From Pseudomonadales bacterium (GTDB lineage: Bacteria; Pseudomonadota; Gammaproteobacteria; Pseudomonadales; Azotimanducaceae): a DNA stretch of 64,000 nt. A program made the position numbers and the translations under genes. The notes beneath the pieces are model-generated. The model saw only the letters and a list, made by a program, of their open reading frames with translations, ran no database searches and had not been told where the DNA came from. Positions 17,992 to 27,308 of this stretch are shown in pieces. Within the stretch, counting starts at the first letter, position 1; every line of letters begins with the position of its first letter. Location: contig JANQJA010000009.1 in NCBI GenBank assembly GCA_028281885.1, positions 310,001 to 374,000 on the forward strand, read 5' to 3'.

Positions 17992-18983
17992 ATCGATCAC
18001 GCCTTTCGTCACAGCAAGGTATCGCGCTGATATCGATCATGGTGGTGGTCGTTATCGCCACGGTACTGGCCGTGCAGATGACCAATGAACAGCGACTGGT
18101 GATCGGCCGGACGGCAACCCAGGTCGATGTCATCCAGGCCCGACAGTATGCATTCGGCGGTGAGGAACTGGCACGTCAGATTCTGTATCGCGATTTTCAG
18201 GAACAGCCGACAAAAGACTATCCCGGGGAAGCCTGGGCGAGTCCTGAACTTAGCTTCAGTTTCGAAAACGGTTCCGTGGATATCGTCATCGAGGACCTGC
18301 AGGGGCGCATCAATGTCAACGCCCTGGCGGTTTCAGACAACCGCGGCGGGCAGGGAACGGAAGATCCGTTGGATGCTTCCGCGGTGTTGCAAAGGCTGGT
18401 GACGCTTGGCGGATTCGACGTCGCACTGGCGGAACGAATCAAGGACTGGATCGATTCCGACGACAGTCAGGGTCCGCTCGGTGCTGAGGACTTTGACTAT
18501 CTGGGACTGACGCCGCCCTACAGAACGGCCGACCATGCCATGACCAACCTGTCAGAGTTACGGTTGATTCTTGAGATCACACCTGAAGCGCTGGACTTCC
18601 TGGCGCCCAATCTGGCAGCACTGCCAACCGCAACACCACTGGTGAACGTGAACACGGCAACGCCCGCAGTACTGGCAGCTCTGGTACCGGAGCTGACATT
18701 TGAGGCTGCCGAAATGTTGACGAGTTCTGAGGGTCGACAGGTTGGATACGATTCTGTCGCCCAGTTTTTGCAGGAACCGGTACTCGCCGGTTCCGGCCTC
18801 TCGGCCACGGGGCTTGGTGTACAATCCAGCTTTTTTGAGGTGCAGGTCAGCGCACGCTACCTGGACCGTGTGGTGTACTTGACGAGTGTCATTCGTCGTA
18901 ATCCGGCTGACGGTGTTATGGAAGTGGTGTACCGGGATATGAACAAGAACCTTCGTCCGTTGCTGGTGGCCGCCGATGGCTGA
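17988..18983 (+). CDS. gspK: Minor pseudopilin GspK
   Basis: 331 residues, the largest pseudopilin. N-terminus QQ/GIALISIMVVVVIATVLAVQM lacks the mature Glu5, a normal GspK feature thought to place it at the tip. GRINVNAL and RIKDWIDSDDSQ are family hallmarks, as is the helix-hairpin-helix-like NVNTATPAVLAALVP. Overlaps gspL by 8 bp. Confidence 0.95.
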   Translation: MNRSRLSSQQGIALISIMVVVVIATVLAVQMTNEQRLVIGRTATQVDVIQARQYAFGGEELARQILYRDFQEQPTKDYPGEAWASPELSFSFENGSVDIVIEDLQGRINVNALAVSDNRGGQGTEDPLDASAVLQRLVTLGGFDVALAERIKDWIDSDDSQGPLGAEDFDYLGLTPPYRTADHAMTNLSELRLILEITPEALDFLAPNLAALPTATPLVNVNTATPAVLAALVPELTFEAAEMLTSSEGRQVGYDSVAQFLQEPVLAGSGLSATGLGVQSSFFEVQVSARYLDRVVYLTSVIRRNPADGVMEVVYRDMNKNLRPLLVAADG

Positions 18984-20190
18984 GGATCTGTTTATCCGAA
19001 TTGGTCCGGCTGAGCTGGAGTGGTTGCTGCTCGATCACGGCTCCGGCGTGATCAGGGTGAGGGGTCATGGTGGCTGGGACGAATTCGGTGCGCTGGTATC
19101 GGGTATTACCTGGGAAGGCGGCACACATGTGTTTGTTTCCGGCGAAGATGTTTTTACCACCAGCGCGACTGTACCGAGCCGGCAGCGGCGGCAGGTGATC
19201 CAGGCCATTCCCTATATGGTTGAGGAACAACTGGCCTGTGATGTCGATCAGTGTCATTTTGCCGTGGGTCCTCGCCTGGACGATGGTTCCACGGCAGTGG
19301 CGGTCGTCAGCCGTACCCTGATCGAGGATTGGCTTGACCAGCTCTCATCAATTGGGTTGACCCCCGACACACTGACCGCGGATGCGGTTCATGTGCCGCA
19401 CGTCGCCGATGTCACTGTGCTGCTGGATGGTGGCCGGGCTTTGTTCAGGGCTTATCGGACAACAACGTCTGCGATTGAGGTTGGTGCCTTGCCATTGTCG
19501 CTGAGCCTGCACGTCGCCGATGATGACACGGAAATTGTTGTTGGCGTTGACCCCGATGCTGACGGGTCGGAACAGATGATCACCGCCCAGATTGAAGCGG
19601 GTCCAGGGCAGACCCGAGTGGAAACGCTGTCTTACTCACCGTTTGAGATGTTGTGCCGCTCGTTCGACCGCGCTGCGATCAACCTGTTGCAGGGGGATTT
19701 TCACGTGAAGCCCCGACGACCGGAAGTGGGTTCGCCCTGGAAGGCGGTGGCCGTGCTTGCGGGTGTCGCGCTGGTTTTGCACCTGATGCTGCTGGTGGCC
19801 CAAGGTATCTATCTTGAACTCAAGGCGAACGAATACGAGGGCGAGATCAAGGCGCTGTATGCCGATGTGTTTCCAAATGACAGGAATCCCAGGGACATTG
19901 GGCGACGCTGGCGATCCCGGATCAACGCAGGTTCGGGCAATGTGGACGACGGTTTCTTCGATGTGTTTGCCGAAGCGGCCCGGATCATTCCGGGATCCAA
20001 CCTGCGATTGGAGAACGTCAATTTCAACGAAGGTCGCGGCGATGTCAGTCTGCAGCTGGCGGCGAATCAGTCAAGCCAGTTTGTGCAGTATTCCCAGCGC
20101 TTGTCAGAAGCGGGGCTCAATGCCGAAGTCGGCACGATTAATCAGGCCGATGACGGTGCACGTGGAAATATCCGGATCAGGTTGCGATGA
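18976..20190 (+). CDS. gspL: Type II secretion protein GspL
   Basis: 404 residues. N-terminal cytoplasmic actin-like domain (~1-240, with RRQVIQAIPYMVEEQLACDVD, a typical GspL block) that binds GspE, one membrane segment at about 255-275 (VAVLAGVALVLHLMLLVAQGIYL), then a periplasmic ferredoxin-like domain that pairs with GspM. Overlaps gspM by 4 bp. Confidence 0.93.
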   Translation: MAEDLFIRIGPAELEWLLLDHGSGVIRVRGHGGWDEFGALVSGITWEGGTHVFVSGEDVFTTSATVPSRQRRQVIQAIPYMVEEQLACDVDQCHFAVGPRLDDGSTAVAVVSRTLIEDWLDQLSSIGLTPDTLTADAVHVPHVADVTVLLDGGRALFRAYRTTTSAIEVGALPLSLSLHVADDDTEIVVGVDPDADGSEQMITAQIEAGPGQTRVETLSYSPFEMLCRSFDRAAINLLQGDFHVKPRRPEVGSPWKAVAVLAGVALVLHLMLLVAQGIYLELKANEYEGEIKALYADVFPNDRNPRDIGRRWRSRINAGSGNVDDGFFDVFAEAARIIPGSNLRLENVNFNEGRGDVSLQLAANQSSQFVQYSQRLSEAGLNAEVGTINQADDGARGNIRIRLR

Positions 20191-20687
20191 AACAAATACT
20201 CCTGCAACGGTGGCAATCGGCGAAGGTGAGGTTCGCGGCACTGGAGCCCCGTGAGCGGCTGGCCGTGTCAGGGCTGGGTGTTTTCTTCGCCGGCCTGTTT
20301 TTCGTCTATGGCCTTTGGTTGCCAGCGAACCATTACTATGAAGACCAGCTGGAGGACAGGGATCGGCAGTTTGAATTGCTACAGTACATGCGTTCGACGG
20401 AACAGGAAGCCAGAACGCTGGGCGTCGATGCAGGACGCCTGCCCAGTGGACAGGATTTGCTGACGGAAGTGTCGAAGAGTGCTCAGAATTTTCAGATCAA
20501 GCCGAACCGATTGCAGCCTGAAGGGGATAGTGGTGTCAGCGTCTGGTTTGATGAGGTTTCATTCAATGACCTGATCAGCTGGTTGCAGGCTCAATCAGAG
20601 CAGGGAATCAAGATTCGGCAGTTGTCGATCGATCGCCAGGACGTGTCCGGGCTCGTTGACGCGAGAGTGGTTCTGCGGGGCGCCTGA
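20187..20687 (+). CDS. gspM: Type II secretion protein GspM
   Basis: 166 residues with one N-terminal membrane segment (LAVSGLGVFFAGLFFVYGLWLP, ~27-48) preceded by LEPRERL, the usual GspM opening. A short periplasmic ferredoxin-like domain follows and dimerises with GspL. Last gene of the operon here: no gspN or gspO follows and gspC/gspD are not in the window. Its TGA abuts the dnaE2 stop from the other strand (TGATCA). Confidence 0.9.
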   Translation: MKQILLQRWQSAKVRFAALEPRERLAVSGLGVFFAGLFFVYGLWLPANHYYEDQLEDRDRQFELLQYMRSTEQEARTLGVDAGRLPSGQDLLTEVSKSAQNFQIKPNRLQPEGDSGVSVWFDEVSFNDLISWLQAQSEQGIKIRQLSIDRQDVSGLVDARVVLRGA

Positions 20688-23600
20688 TCATCTGAAGTCA
20701 CGCGAGCGGGTTTTGAATTCAGACAGGTAATCACTCAGGTCCTCAACCTGGCCGGCAATCACATGGATCACCCGTCCTTCCCGTTCCAGTACACCGCGAA
20801 TGCGCAGTAATCGCCCCCGGACCACAGCACTGCGAAACCGCTCCAGCACCCTTGTCCAGATGACGACGTTGATATTGCCGAACTCATCTTCAAGGGTCAG
20901 GAAGATCACGCCGGAAGCAGAGGCGGGGCGCTGCCGCCCGGTGACCAGCCCGGCAACCTGCACAAACCGTCCATGATTCATGACATCAAGATCCCGCGCG
21001 GTGGCAAGACAACTGAAAACCTCATGATGTCGCATCAGGTCCATGGGATGGCGTCCCAGGGTGAGTCCGAGACTGTCATAGTCGGCTGACAGGTCTTCCC
21101 GTTCGGTAGGCGCGGGCAGATAGACTGTTTCCGGCTCTGCACATTGATCCAGTGACGCCAAAGGAATTTCTGGCAGGATAGCCTGCGCTTCCCAGTGAGT
21201 CTGGTAGCGGTGCCCTGACAATGTTTTCAAGGCGCCACCCTCGGTCAGGCAGGCCAGATCATGGCGATCGAGATTCGCTCGCCGGGACAACTGATGCAAG
21301 GAGCTAACGCCCTGGCGTCGGGCCATGACAATGCGTTCTGCCGTATCCCGGCGAATGCCCTTGATGCGTTGCAGTCCAAGCCGGATAGCTGGCTGATCGC
21401 TGTCATCAAGAGGTGCTTCAAGGGTAGATTCCCAGTCACTCCATAAAATATCCACGGGCCTGACGTCGATGTGATGTCGCCTGGCGTCCTGGACCAGTTG
21501 CGACGCGGAGTAAAATCCCATGGGCTGGCTGTTGAGCAGGCCACAGTAAAATGCAGCCGGTTCATGCTGCTTGATCCAGGCAGAGAAATAGACCAGCAGG
21601 GCAAAGCTCGCGGCATGCGATTCCGGAAATCCGTAGTCACCAAAACCTTTGATCTGGGCAAAGATACGTTCAGCAAAATCCAGGTCATGGCCGCGTGCCA
21701 GCATGCCATCGATGATTTTCTGACGAAAATGTTCCAGTCCGCCCCTGCGTTTCCAGGCCGCCATCGCCCGACGAAGCTGGTCTGCTTCGCCGGGTTCAAA
21801 GCCAGCTGCAACCACCGCGAGTTTAATGACCTGTTCCTGAAAAATTGGCACTCCCAGGGTTCGCTCCAGTACCTCCCTGACGGCATCGTTCGCATAGCTC
21901 ACCGGCTCCTCGCCATTACGTCGCTTCAGGTAGGGATGCACCATATTTCCCTGGATCGGACCCGGGCGGACAATCGCTACCTCCACCACCAGATCGTAAA
22001 ACATGCGGGGTTTCAGCCGCGGCAACATCGACATCTGCGCCCGGGACTCCACCTGGAAGACCCCAACACTGTCACCGCGAGTCAGCATTTCATAGGTTTG
22101 CGGATCTTCCGGGGGAATGCCTGCCAGATTCAGTAATGTCCCCCGGTATCGATTGACTAGATCCAGGCTTTTACGAATCGCTGTCAGCATGCCAAGCGCA
22201 AGTACATCGACTTTGAGCAATCCCAGGGATTCAAGATCGTCCTTGTCCCACTGAATAATGGTCCGATCAGCCATGGCTGCGTTTTCCAATGGTACGAGGT
22301 GTGACAGGGGACCTCGTGAGATGACGAAGCCACCCACGTGCTGGGAAAGGTGTCGCGGGAATCCCAGTATCTGATCGATCAGTGTCACAAACTGGCTGAT
22401 GACCGGATGTTTCGCACTGACACCAGACTCCTCGAAACGCTGGACCAGTTCCTCACGTTTGTCCCACCAGGAAAGGGAACTCGCCAGTCGATCAACCAAA
22501 CTGGCCTCAAGTCCCAGTGCCTTGCCGACATCACGAACGGCGCTTTTGGGTCGATAGGTGACAACGGTTGCGGCGATAGCGGCCCGCTCCCGGGAGTACT
22601 TCTTGTAAATGTACTGAATGACCTCTTCGCGTCGCTCGTGTTCGAAATCGACATCGATGTCCGGCGGTTCGTTACGTTCCAGGGATATAAAACGCTCAAA
22701 CAGGAGATTCATGCGCGCCGGGTCTACTTCGGTGATTTCCAGGCAGTAACAGACCACGCTGTTGGCGGCGGAACCTCGTCCCTGACAGAGAATACTGTTT
22801 GACCTGGCGAACTGGACAATGTCGTAAACCGTCAGGAAATAGTGCTCATAGGACAGCTCCCGGATCAGGGTGAGTTCTTTTTCAATCAGTTTTCTGACGG
22901 CTTCCGATTCACCAGCAGGCCACCTTTTCCGCACACCTGCTTCTGTCAGTTCGCGCAGATAGGCAGACGGAGAAAGTCCGGCAGGTACCAGCTCTTCCGG
23001 GTATTCATAACGCAACTCATCCAGCGAAAAGTGACAGCGTTCAGCGATCCTGACTGTTTCAGCGAGCAGGGCAGACGGATAGAAGCGGGCCAGGACATTC
23101 AGCGGTCTTAAATATCGTTCACGATTGGCGAACAACAAGCGCCCTGCCACCCGGACTGGCTGACCGATTCTCACTGCCGAAAGCACATCCTGCAGTGCCT
23201 TGCGATCCGGACGATGCATGTGAACGTCGCCGGCGGCTGTCATCGGTATGTTGAGATCGTTGGATAATCGAAAGCTCTGCTCATAACGGGTTACATCCTG
23301 CCCGTCGGGAAAAATTTCAATGCCGAGCCACAGTCGTTTGGCAAACAGTGTCTTCAGTCGATGTCCCCGTTGCCGGACCCTGGCCTGTTCCGGCAGTGAG
23401 GTAGCCAGGGCAGGGAACCAGATCGCCAGTGCCTCATGCAGATTGCAGCGTTCCAGGTCAGCCAGGGTCAGTCGATACTCGCCCTTGTTCGCCCGGCGAC
23501 GACCCAATGTAATCAGATGACAGATGCGGCCATAACTTTCGCGATTGGTCGCCAGCAAAACCAGGTGAATTCCCTCTTCAAGATGGAACTCGGCACCGAT

Positions 23601-23801
23601 GATCAGCTTGATGCCACAGTCACGGGCAGCGACATGGGCCTTGACCACCCCGGCCATTGAGCATTCGTCGGTGATGGCAATGGCGGTGTAGCCAAGCAGG
23701 GCAGCCCGGGCGACTAGTTCCTCGGGATGAGATGCCCCGCGAAGGAAGGAATAGTTAGAGATGCAGTGCAGTTCTGCATAGGGCTGGACGCTGGCGGCCA
23801 C
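20688..23801 (-). CDS. dnaE2: Error-prone DNA polymerase DnaE2
   Basis: 1037 residues. C-family polymerase used with ImuA/ImuB for damage-induced mutagenesis. N-terminal PHP domain (YAELHCISNYSFLRGASHPEELV), polymerase palm GRGSAANSVVCYCLEIT and PPDIDVDFEHERREEVIQYIYKKY carrying catalytic aspartates; PDIDVDFE is the DnaE2 wording (replicative DnaE has PDFDIDF). The C-terminal OB fold is retained. I place the start at the GTG 23801-23799. A LexA box begins 12 bases upstream and there is no Shine-Dalgarno. Unlike the usual imuA-imuB-dnaE2 cassette, imuAB lies ~26 kb away here. Confidence 0.95.
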   Translation of the reverse strand: MAASVQPYAELHCISNYSFLRGASHPEELVARAALLGYTAIAITDECSMAGVVKAHVAARDCGIKLIIGAEFHLEEGIHLVLLATNRESYGRICHLITLGRRRANKGEYRLTLADLERCNLHEALAIWFPALATSLPEQARVRQRGHRLKTLFAKRLWLGIEIFPDGQDVTRYEQSFRLSNDLNIPMTAAGDVHMHRPDRKALQDVLSAVRIGQPVRVAGRLLFANRERYLRPLNVLARFYPSALLAETVRIAERCHFSLDELRYEYPEELVPAGLSPSAYLRELTEAGVRKRWPAGESEAVRKLIEKELTLIRELSYEHYFLTVYDIVQFARSNSILCQGRGSAANSVVCYCLEITEVDPARMNLLFERFISLERNEPPDIDVDFEHERREEVIQYIYKKYSRERAAIAATVVTYRPKSAVRDVGKALGLEASLVDRLASSLSWWDKREELVQRFEESGVSAKHPVISQFVTLIDQILGFPRHLSQHVGGFVISRGPLSHLVPLENAAMADRTIIQWDKDDLESLGLLKVDVLALGMLTAIRKSLDLVNRYRGTLLNLAGIPPEDPQTYEMLTRGDSVGVFQVESRAQMSMLPRLKPRMFYDLVVEVAIVRPGPIQGNMVHPYLKRRNGEEPVSYANDAVREVLERTLGVPIFQEQVIKLAVVAAGFEPGEADQLRRAMAAWKRRGGLEHFRQKIIDGMLARGHDLDFAERIFAQIKGFGDYGFPESHAASFALLVYFSAWIKQHEPAAFYCGLLNSQPMGFYSASQLVQDARRHHIDVRPVDILWSDWESTLEAPLDDSDQPAIRLGLQRIKGIRRDTAERIVMARRQGVSSLHQLSRRANLDRHDLACLTEGGALKTLSGHRYQTHWEAQAILPEIPLASLDQCAEPETVYLPAPTEREDLSADYDSLGLTLGRHPMDLMRHHEVFSCLATARDLDVMNHGRFVQVAGLVTGRQRPASASGVIFLTLEDEFGNINVVIWTRVLERFRSAVVRGRLLRIRGVLEREGRVIHVIAGQVEDLSDYLSEFKTRSRDFR

Positions 23802-23813
23802 GAGATTTGGAAA

Positions 23814-23829
23814 CTGTATATATATACAA
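23814..23829 (-). promoter_or_regulatory. LexA (SOS) box of dnaE2
   Basis: CTGT-ATATATAT-ACAA on the plus strand, one base from the E. coli LexA consensus CTGT-N8-ACAG including the alternating AT spacer. Located 12 bp upstream of the dnaE2 GTG, which fits direct SOS control. The closeness leaves almost no 5' untranslated leader. Confidence 0.9.
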
Positions 23830-23873
23830 TAGTATTGACGTCCTGGCCGCCAATTGCAACGGGTTTGTCAGGT

Positions 23874-25802
23874 TCAGCCAGCTACCGGCAGGGCACCTCG
23901 CCACCCAGGCCTATGAAACGCGGCCTGAACGCAGCCAATATGCCGTTCCTCGAATCCGGCTTCGCAGTAACAGAAATAATAATCCCACATCCGTTGAAAC
24001 CGATCGTCGTAGCCCAGTTCAGCAAGCTCATCGAGATGAAGGTTGAACCTGTCACGCCAGTGCCGAATCGTTGTCGCATAGTGCTCGGAGATATCTACGA
24101 GATCATAGAGGCGCAGGTCAGAAGCGATTGTCGCCGTGCGCGTCAGTTCGGTGACAGAAGGAAGGGCGCCACCGGGAAAGATAAATTGCTGAATAAAGTC
24201 GGAATTACGACGAGCTTCATCGAAATGCTGATCGGCAATGGTGATTGCCTGGATACCCATCCGACCATGGGGCTTCAGCAGATGAGCACATTGACTAAAG
24301 TAGCTTTCAAGGTGGTCCAGGCCAACCGCTTCGATCATTTCAATCGAAACCAGTTTGTCATACCTCCCGGTAAGCTGACGGTAATCCTGGTCGAGTACGG
24401 TGACGAGGTGATCGACGCCGGCATCCCTGATTCGTTCCGATGCCAGTCGAAACTGTTCGTCTGAAATCGTTGTGGTAGTAACCCGGCAGCCATAGCGAGA
24501 GGCGGCATGAATGGCGAATGACCCCCAGCCTGTACCAATCTCAAGTACGTGATCCTCGGCGCTCAGTTCCAGCTGGCGGCAAAGACGATCGAGTTTCGCG
24601 ATGGATGCCTGCTCCATTGATGTCGAGGCATCGGCAAATATCCCTGACGAGTAAGTCATGGTGGGATCGAGAAACCGCTGGAACAGGTCATTACCCAGGT
24701 CGTAGTGGGCGGCAATGTTCCGTTTGCTACCCGCCAGGGTATCCCGATTCAGCTTGTGCCTGAACCAGTACAGCGCCCTGCGCCAGGCACCGGCATTGAG
24801 TTTTTTCAGCACCTCCCGGTTACGATGAAGCAATCTGAGTAATCCGGTCAGGTCGTCGCATTGCCAGTCACCATGGATGTAGGCTTCCGCGGCGCCTACC
24901 GACCCGCCAGCAATCAGCCTCGTATAGAATTGTTCATCGAGTATGCGAACCGTGATAGTCGCATCATCACCCGTACCCACTTCATACCGCGCCGTGCCAT
25001 CCTCAACCACAATTCTGCCGCCGGTGATCTCATCGAGGGTTTCTATCAGTTTCTGACGCAATCCTGGATGCGGATAAAAGGGCACTTTCTTGCGCCACAA
25101 CCGGACAGCCTCCAGGTAGATGCCGGCCAGTGTTTTTTGGGGTTGCAACAGGGTACCAATGGTTAGCCGAAGCGGTGTCAGTGGAATGGCGGTCAGTTTC
25201 ATGGATGCGTCAAACAGTCTGGTTTCGTGCCGTGATACTCGAATAGATACGGACAGATGCTCACCCGGATCACTGATCTGCCATTGATAGTTCAGGCCAA
25301 GCGGCATAAAGGGAGAGACGTGGAACTTCTTCGGCGTGTTTGCATCGGTCTTCTGCATATCCACAACATAACGAAATCGTTCTCCCCAGGGGGTATTGGT
25401 CACCTCGGCCACCACATACCTCAGTGTCTCTGCGTCGTCGAAACAGAAAAACAACGCGATCGGGTTCATGTTGAAGTGAACGGAACGCGGTAATGCCAGC
25501 AGCCGAATGGCACCGGAGAAGATCTCGCCGGTTTGTTGCGCGATCAGTTTAATGACCTCCTCTCTCAGTGTGAGTCTGGAGGGCAGGTAGTCAGTTCGAT
25601 AAAACGCGCCCAGATTGAACCTGTCGATCGAAAACAAGGGAGACAGACCGGCGACGCGGTCGATCTCGGCCAGGTCGATGTACAGGTAGGTGAGACGATA
25701 ACGGAAACTGTGTTCAGCAGGCTGGTGGCGTTTGTGCCAAACATCGCCGCGGTAGAGTCGGCTCATTGGCCCTGGCGCCGTCTTATGCGTCAGGCTCTGC
25801 AT
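23874..25802 (-). CDS. Fusion: DUF1365 domain + cyclopropane-fatty-acyl-phospholipid synthase-like methyltransferase
   Basis: One continuous 642-residue frame. Residues ~13-235 are DUF1365 (SRLYRGDVWHKRHQPAEHSFRYRLTYLYIDL, PRSVHFNMNPIALFFCFD). Residues ~250-642 are a CFA-synthase-type SAM methyltransferase: SAAD core NIAAHYDLGNDLFQRFLDPTMTYSSG, SAM motif VLEIGTGWGSF, and QFIFPGGALPS. The two are usually separate neighbouring genes, with an FAD oxidoreductase, in Proteobacteria. Met13 (25766) matches the usual DUF1365 start better and removes the overlap with the upstream gene. Likely acts on unsaturated membrane phospholipids (cyclopropane, methylated or furan products). No stop or frameshift separates the parts. 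Confidence 0.88.
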   Translation of the reverse strand: MQSLTHKTAPGPMSRLYRGDVWHKRHQPAEHSFRYRLTYLYIDLAEIDRVAGLSPLFSIDRFNLGAFYRTDYLPSRLTLREEVIKLIAQQTGEIFSGAIRLLALPRSVHFNMNPIALFFCFDDAETLRYVVAEVTNTPWGERFRYVVDMQKTDANTPKKFHVSPFMPLGLNYQWQISDPGEHLSVSIRVSRHETRLFDASMKLTAIPLTPLRLTIGTLLQPQKTLAGIYLEAVRLWRKKVPFYPHPGLRQKLIETLDEITGGRIVVEDGTARYEVGTGDDATITVRILDEQFYTRLIAGGSVGAAEAYIHGDWQCDDLTGLLRLLHRNREVLKKLNAGAWRRALYWFRHKLNRDTLAGSKRNIAAHYDLGNDLFQRFLDPTMTYSSGIFADASTSMEQASIAKLDRLCRQLELSAEDHVLEIGTGWGSFAIHAASRYGCRVTTTTISDEQFRLASERIRDAGVDHLVTVLDQDYRQLTGRYDKLVSIEMIEAVGLDHLESYFSQCAHLLKPHGRMGIQAITIADQHFDEARRNSDFIQQFIFPGGALPSVTELTRTATIASDLRLYDLVDISEHYATTIRHWRDRFNLHLDELAELGYDDRFQRMWDYYFCYCEAGFEERHIGCVQAAFHRPGWRGALPVAG

Positions 25803-27043
25803 TGGCTCCGAACCTGGTCTATCTGCTCGGCCACCTGTTCACCACTCATCACGCCATCCTCGTGAAAGCCGTAACGCCAGTACGCGCCGGCGTACCAGGT
25901 CCGGTTGTGGCCCGAAATCTCACTCCTGCGGGACTGCGCCCGTGTGGCAGCACGATCGAAGAACGGATGTTCATAGTCCATGTTTTTGATCACCCTGGCT
26001 GGATCAATACTGCCTCTGTCATTGAGTGTCACCAACAGGGGCGTCCGTGTGGGCAGGTGCTGGAGCCTGTTCATATAATAGGTCAGTGTCGCCGCATCAG
26101 GCTGAGCCGGATCGATGGTGTAATTCCAGCTTGCCCAGGCCCGCCGACTAAGGGGCATGACCGACTCGTCAGTATGCAGGCAGGCGCGATTCGGGGTGTA
26201 GCGGATTGCACCGAGGATTTCACGCTCCAGCGGTGTCGCATCCGCCAGCAGGGAAAGCGCCTGATCGCTATGGGCCGCAATGACCACCTGATCGAATCGC
26301 TCAGTCGAACCAGCCGTGCTGACAATGACCTGGTCGGGTTCCCGGGAAATCTGCTGAACAGGGCTTGCCAGCCGAACGCGATCCAGTTTGTCCCGTATCG
26401 CTGCCACGTAACGATCGGACCCACCGCGAACCACGTACCACCGGGGCCGATGTCTCAGTGCCAGCAGGCCATGATTGACGAAAAATCGAGCCAGGGTGGT
26501 GACGGGGAAGGCGGTAATACCCTGGTCGCCTGTCGACCAGATCGCCGCCGCCATCGGGACGATGTACCGATCACGAAAAACAGCGCTGTAACCCTCATCA
26601 TCCAGATAGGTGGCCAGGTCCCTGGGATCGTCCACTGAGACCTCTGCCAGCTGACGATTGAACCTCAGAATGTCGCGGATCATGCGCAGAAAAAGGGGAT
26701 TGAAGATATTGCGTCGCTGAGAGAACAGTGTATCCAGATTGTGGCCGTTGTATTCAAGGCCGCTCACGGGATCGCGGACCGAAAAACTCATTTCGGTGAT
26801 TTGCCCCCTACAGCCCAGTTCATCCAGCAAGGCGATAAATCTTGGGTAGGTCCGCTCGTTGTAAACGATAAAACCCGTGTCGACCCGAAGCGGCTCGTTG
26901 TCGACTTCGATTTCGTGGGTATGGGTGTGACCGCCGAGGTAGTTATTTGCCTCAAACAACGTGACCTGGTGGCGGTCAGCAAGGCGATAGGCGGCTGTCA
27001 GCCCTGCGACTCCTGCGCCAACCACAGCGATTTTCTGCCCCAT
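25790..27043 (-). CDS. FAD/NAD(P)-binding amine-oxidase-like oxidoreductase of the DUF1365/CFA cluster
   Basis: 417 residues from the ATG at 27043 (MGQKIAVVGAGVAGLTAAYRLA), which starts right at the Rossmann GxGxxG; an in-frame ATG 30 bases earlier is less likely. Family signature blocks are ANNYLGGHTHTH, DTGFIVYNERTYPRFIALLDELG and WASWNYTIDP, with the C-terminal TWYAGAYWRYGFHEDGVMSGEQVAE. Such proteins accompany DUF1365 and CFA-like methyltransferases and are thought to desaturate or oxidise acyl chains, for instance in furan fatty-acid formation; that role is inference here. First gene of a two-gene operon with the fusion gene. Confidence 0.88.
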   Translation of the reverse strand: MGQKIAVVGAGVAGLTAAYRLADRHQVTLFEANNYLGGHTHTHEIEVDNEPLRVDTGFIVYNERTYPRFIALLDELGCRGQITEMSFSVRDPVSGLEYNGHNLDTLFSQRRNIFNPLFLRMIRDILRFNRQLAEVSVDDPRDLATYLDDEGYSAVFRDRYIVPMAAAIWSTGDQGITAFPVTTLARFFVNHGLLALRHRPRWYVVRGGSDRYVAAIRDKLDRVRLASPVQQISREPDQVIVSTAGSTERFDQVVIAAHSDQALSLLADATPLEREILGAIRYTPNRACLHTDESVMPLSRRAWASWNYTIDPAQPDAATLTYYMNRLQHLPTRTPLLVTLNDRGSIDPARVIKNMDYEHPFFDRAATRAQSRRSEISGHNRTWYAGAYWRYGFHEDGVMSGEQVAEQIDQVRSQCRA

Positions 27044-27308
27044 AAACTCCGAAGTTCCTGGTTTTCCGCACAAGGCGTTGAATGAGTAACCTTACTGGTA
27101 CGATATTCAGCGGCATGCAGATTGCTCGGTAGGGCTCAGCTAAACTCCTTGCCAGGAGGATGATTGCATGGGGTGCCGGGTTGTGCGGACAGCTGGTCAC
27201 CTCGGTGCACCAGGACTCGCGGGTGGGGGTCAGATCCGGATGAGCCAGTGATGTGGCCAGGACCAGACCAGTCCTGATCCCTGATCACCCTGAACTTCAG
27301 GCGTCAGC

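Noticed and set aside
20685-20690. TGATCA shared by the gspM and dnaE2 stops as a regulatory palindrome
   Set aside because: A six-base palindrome formed by two converging TGA stops; no larger symmetry around it.
25766-26638. 290-residue plus-strand frame opposite the FAD oxidoreductase
   Set aside because: Shadow ORF; the minus strand encodes a clear GxGxxG oxidoreductase across the same bases.
27044-27308. Possible gene or terminator between the FAD oxidoreductase and porin
   Set aside because: No frame with coding character; CAGGAC/GTCCTG and CCTGAA/TTCAGG dyads lack U-tracts, so I do not call them terminators.
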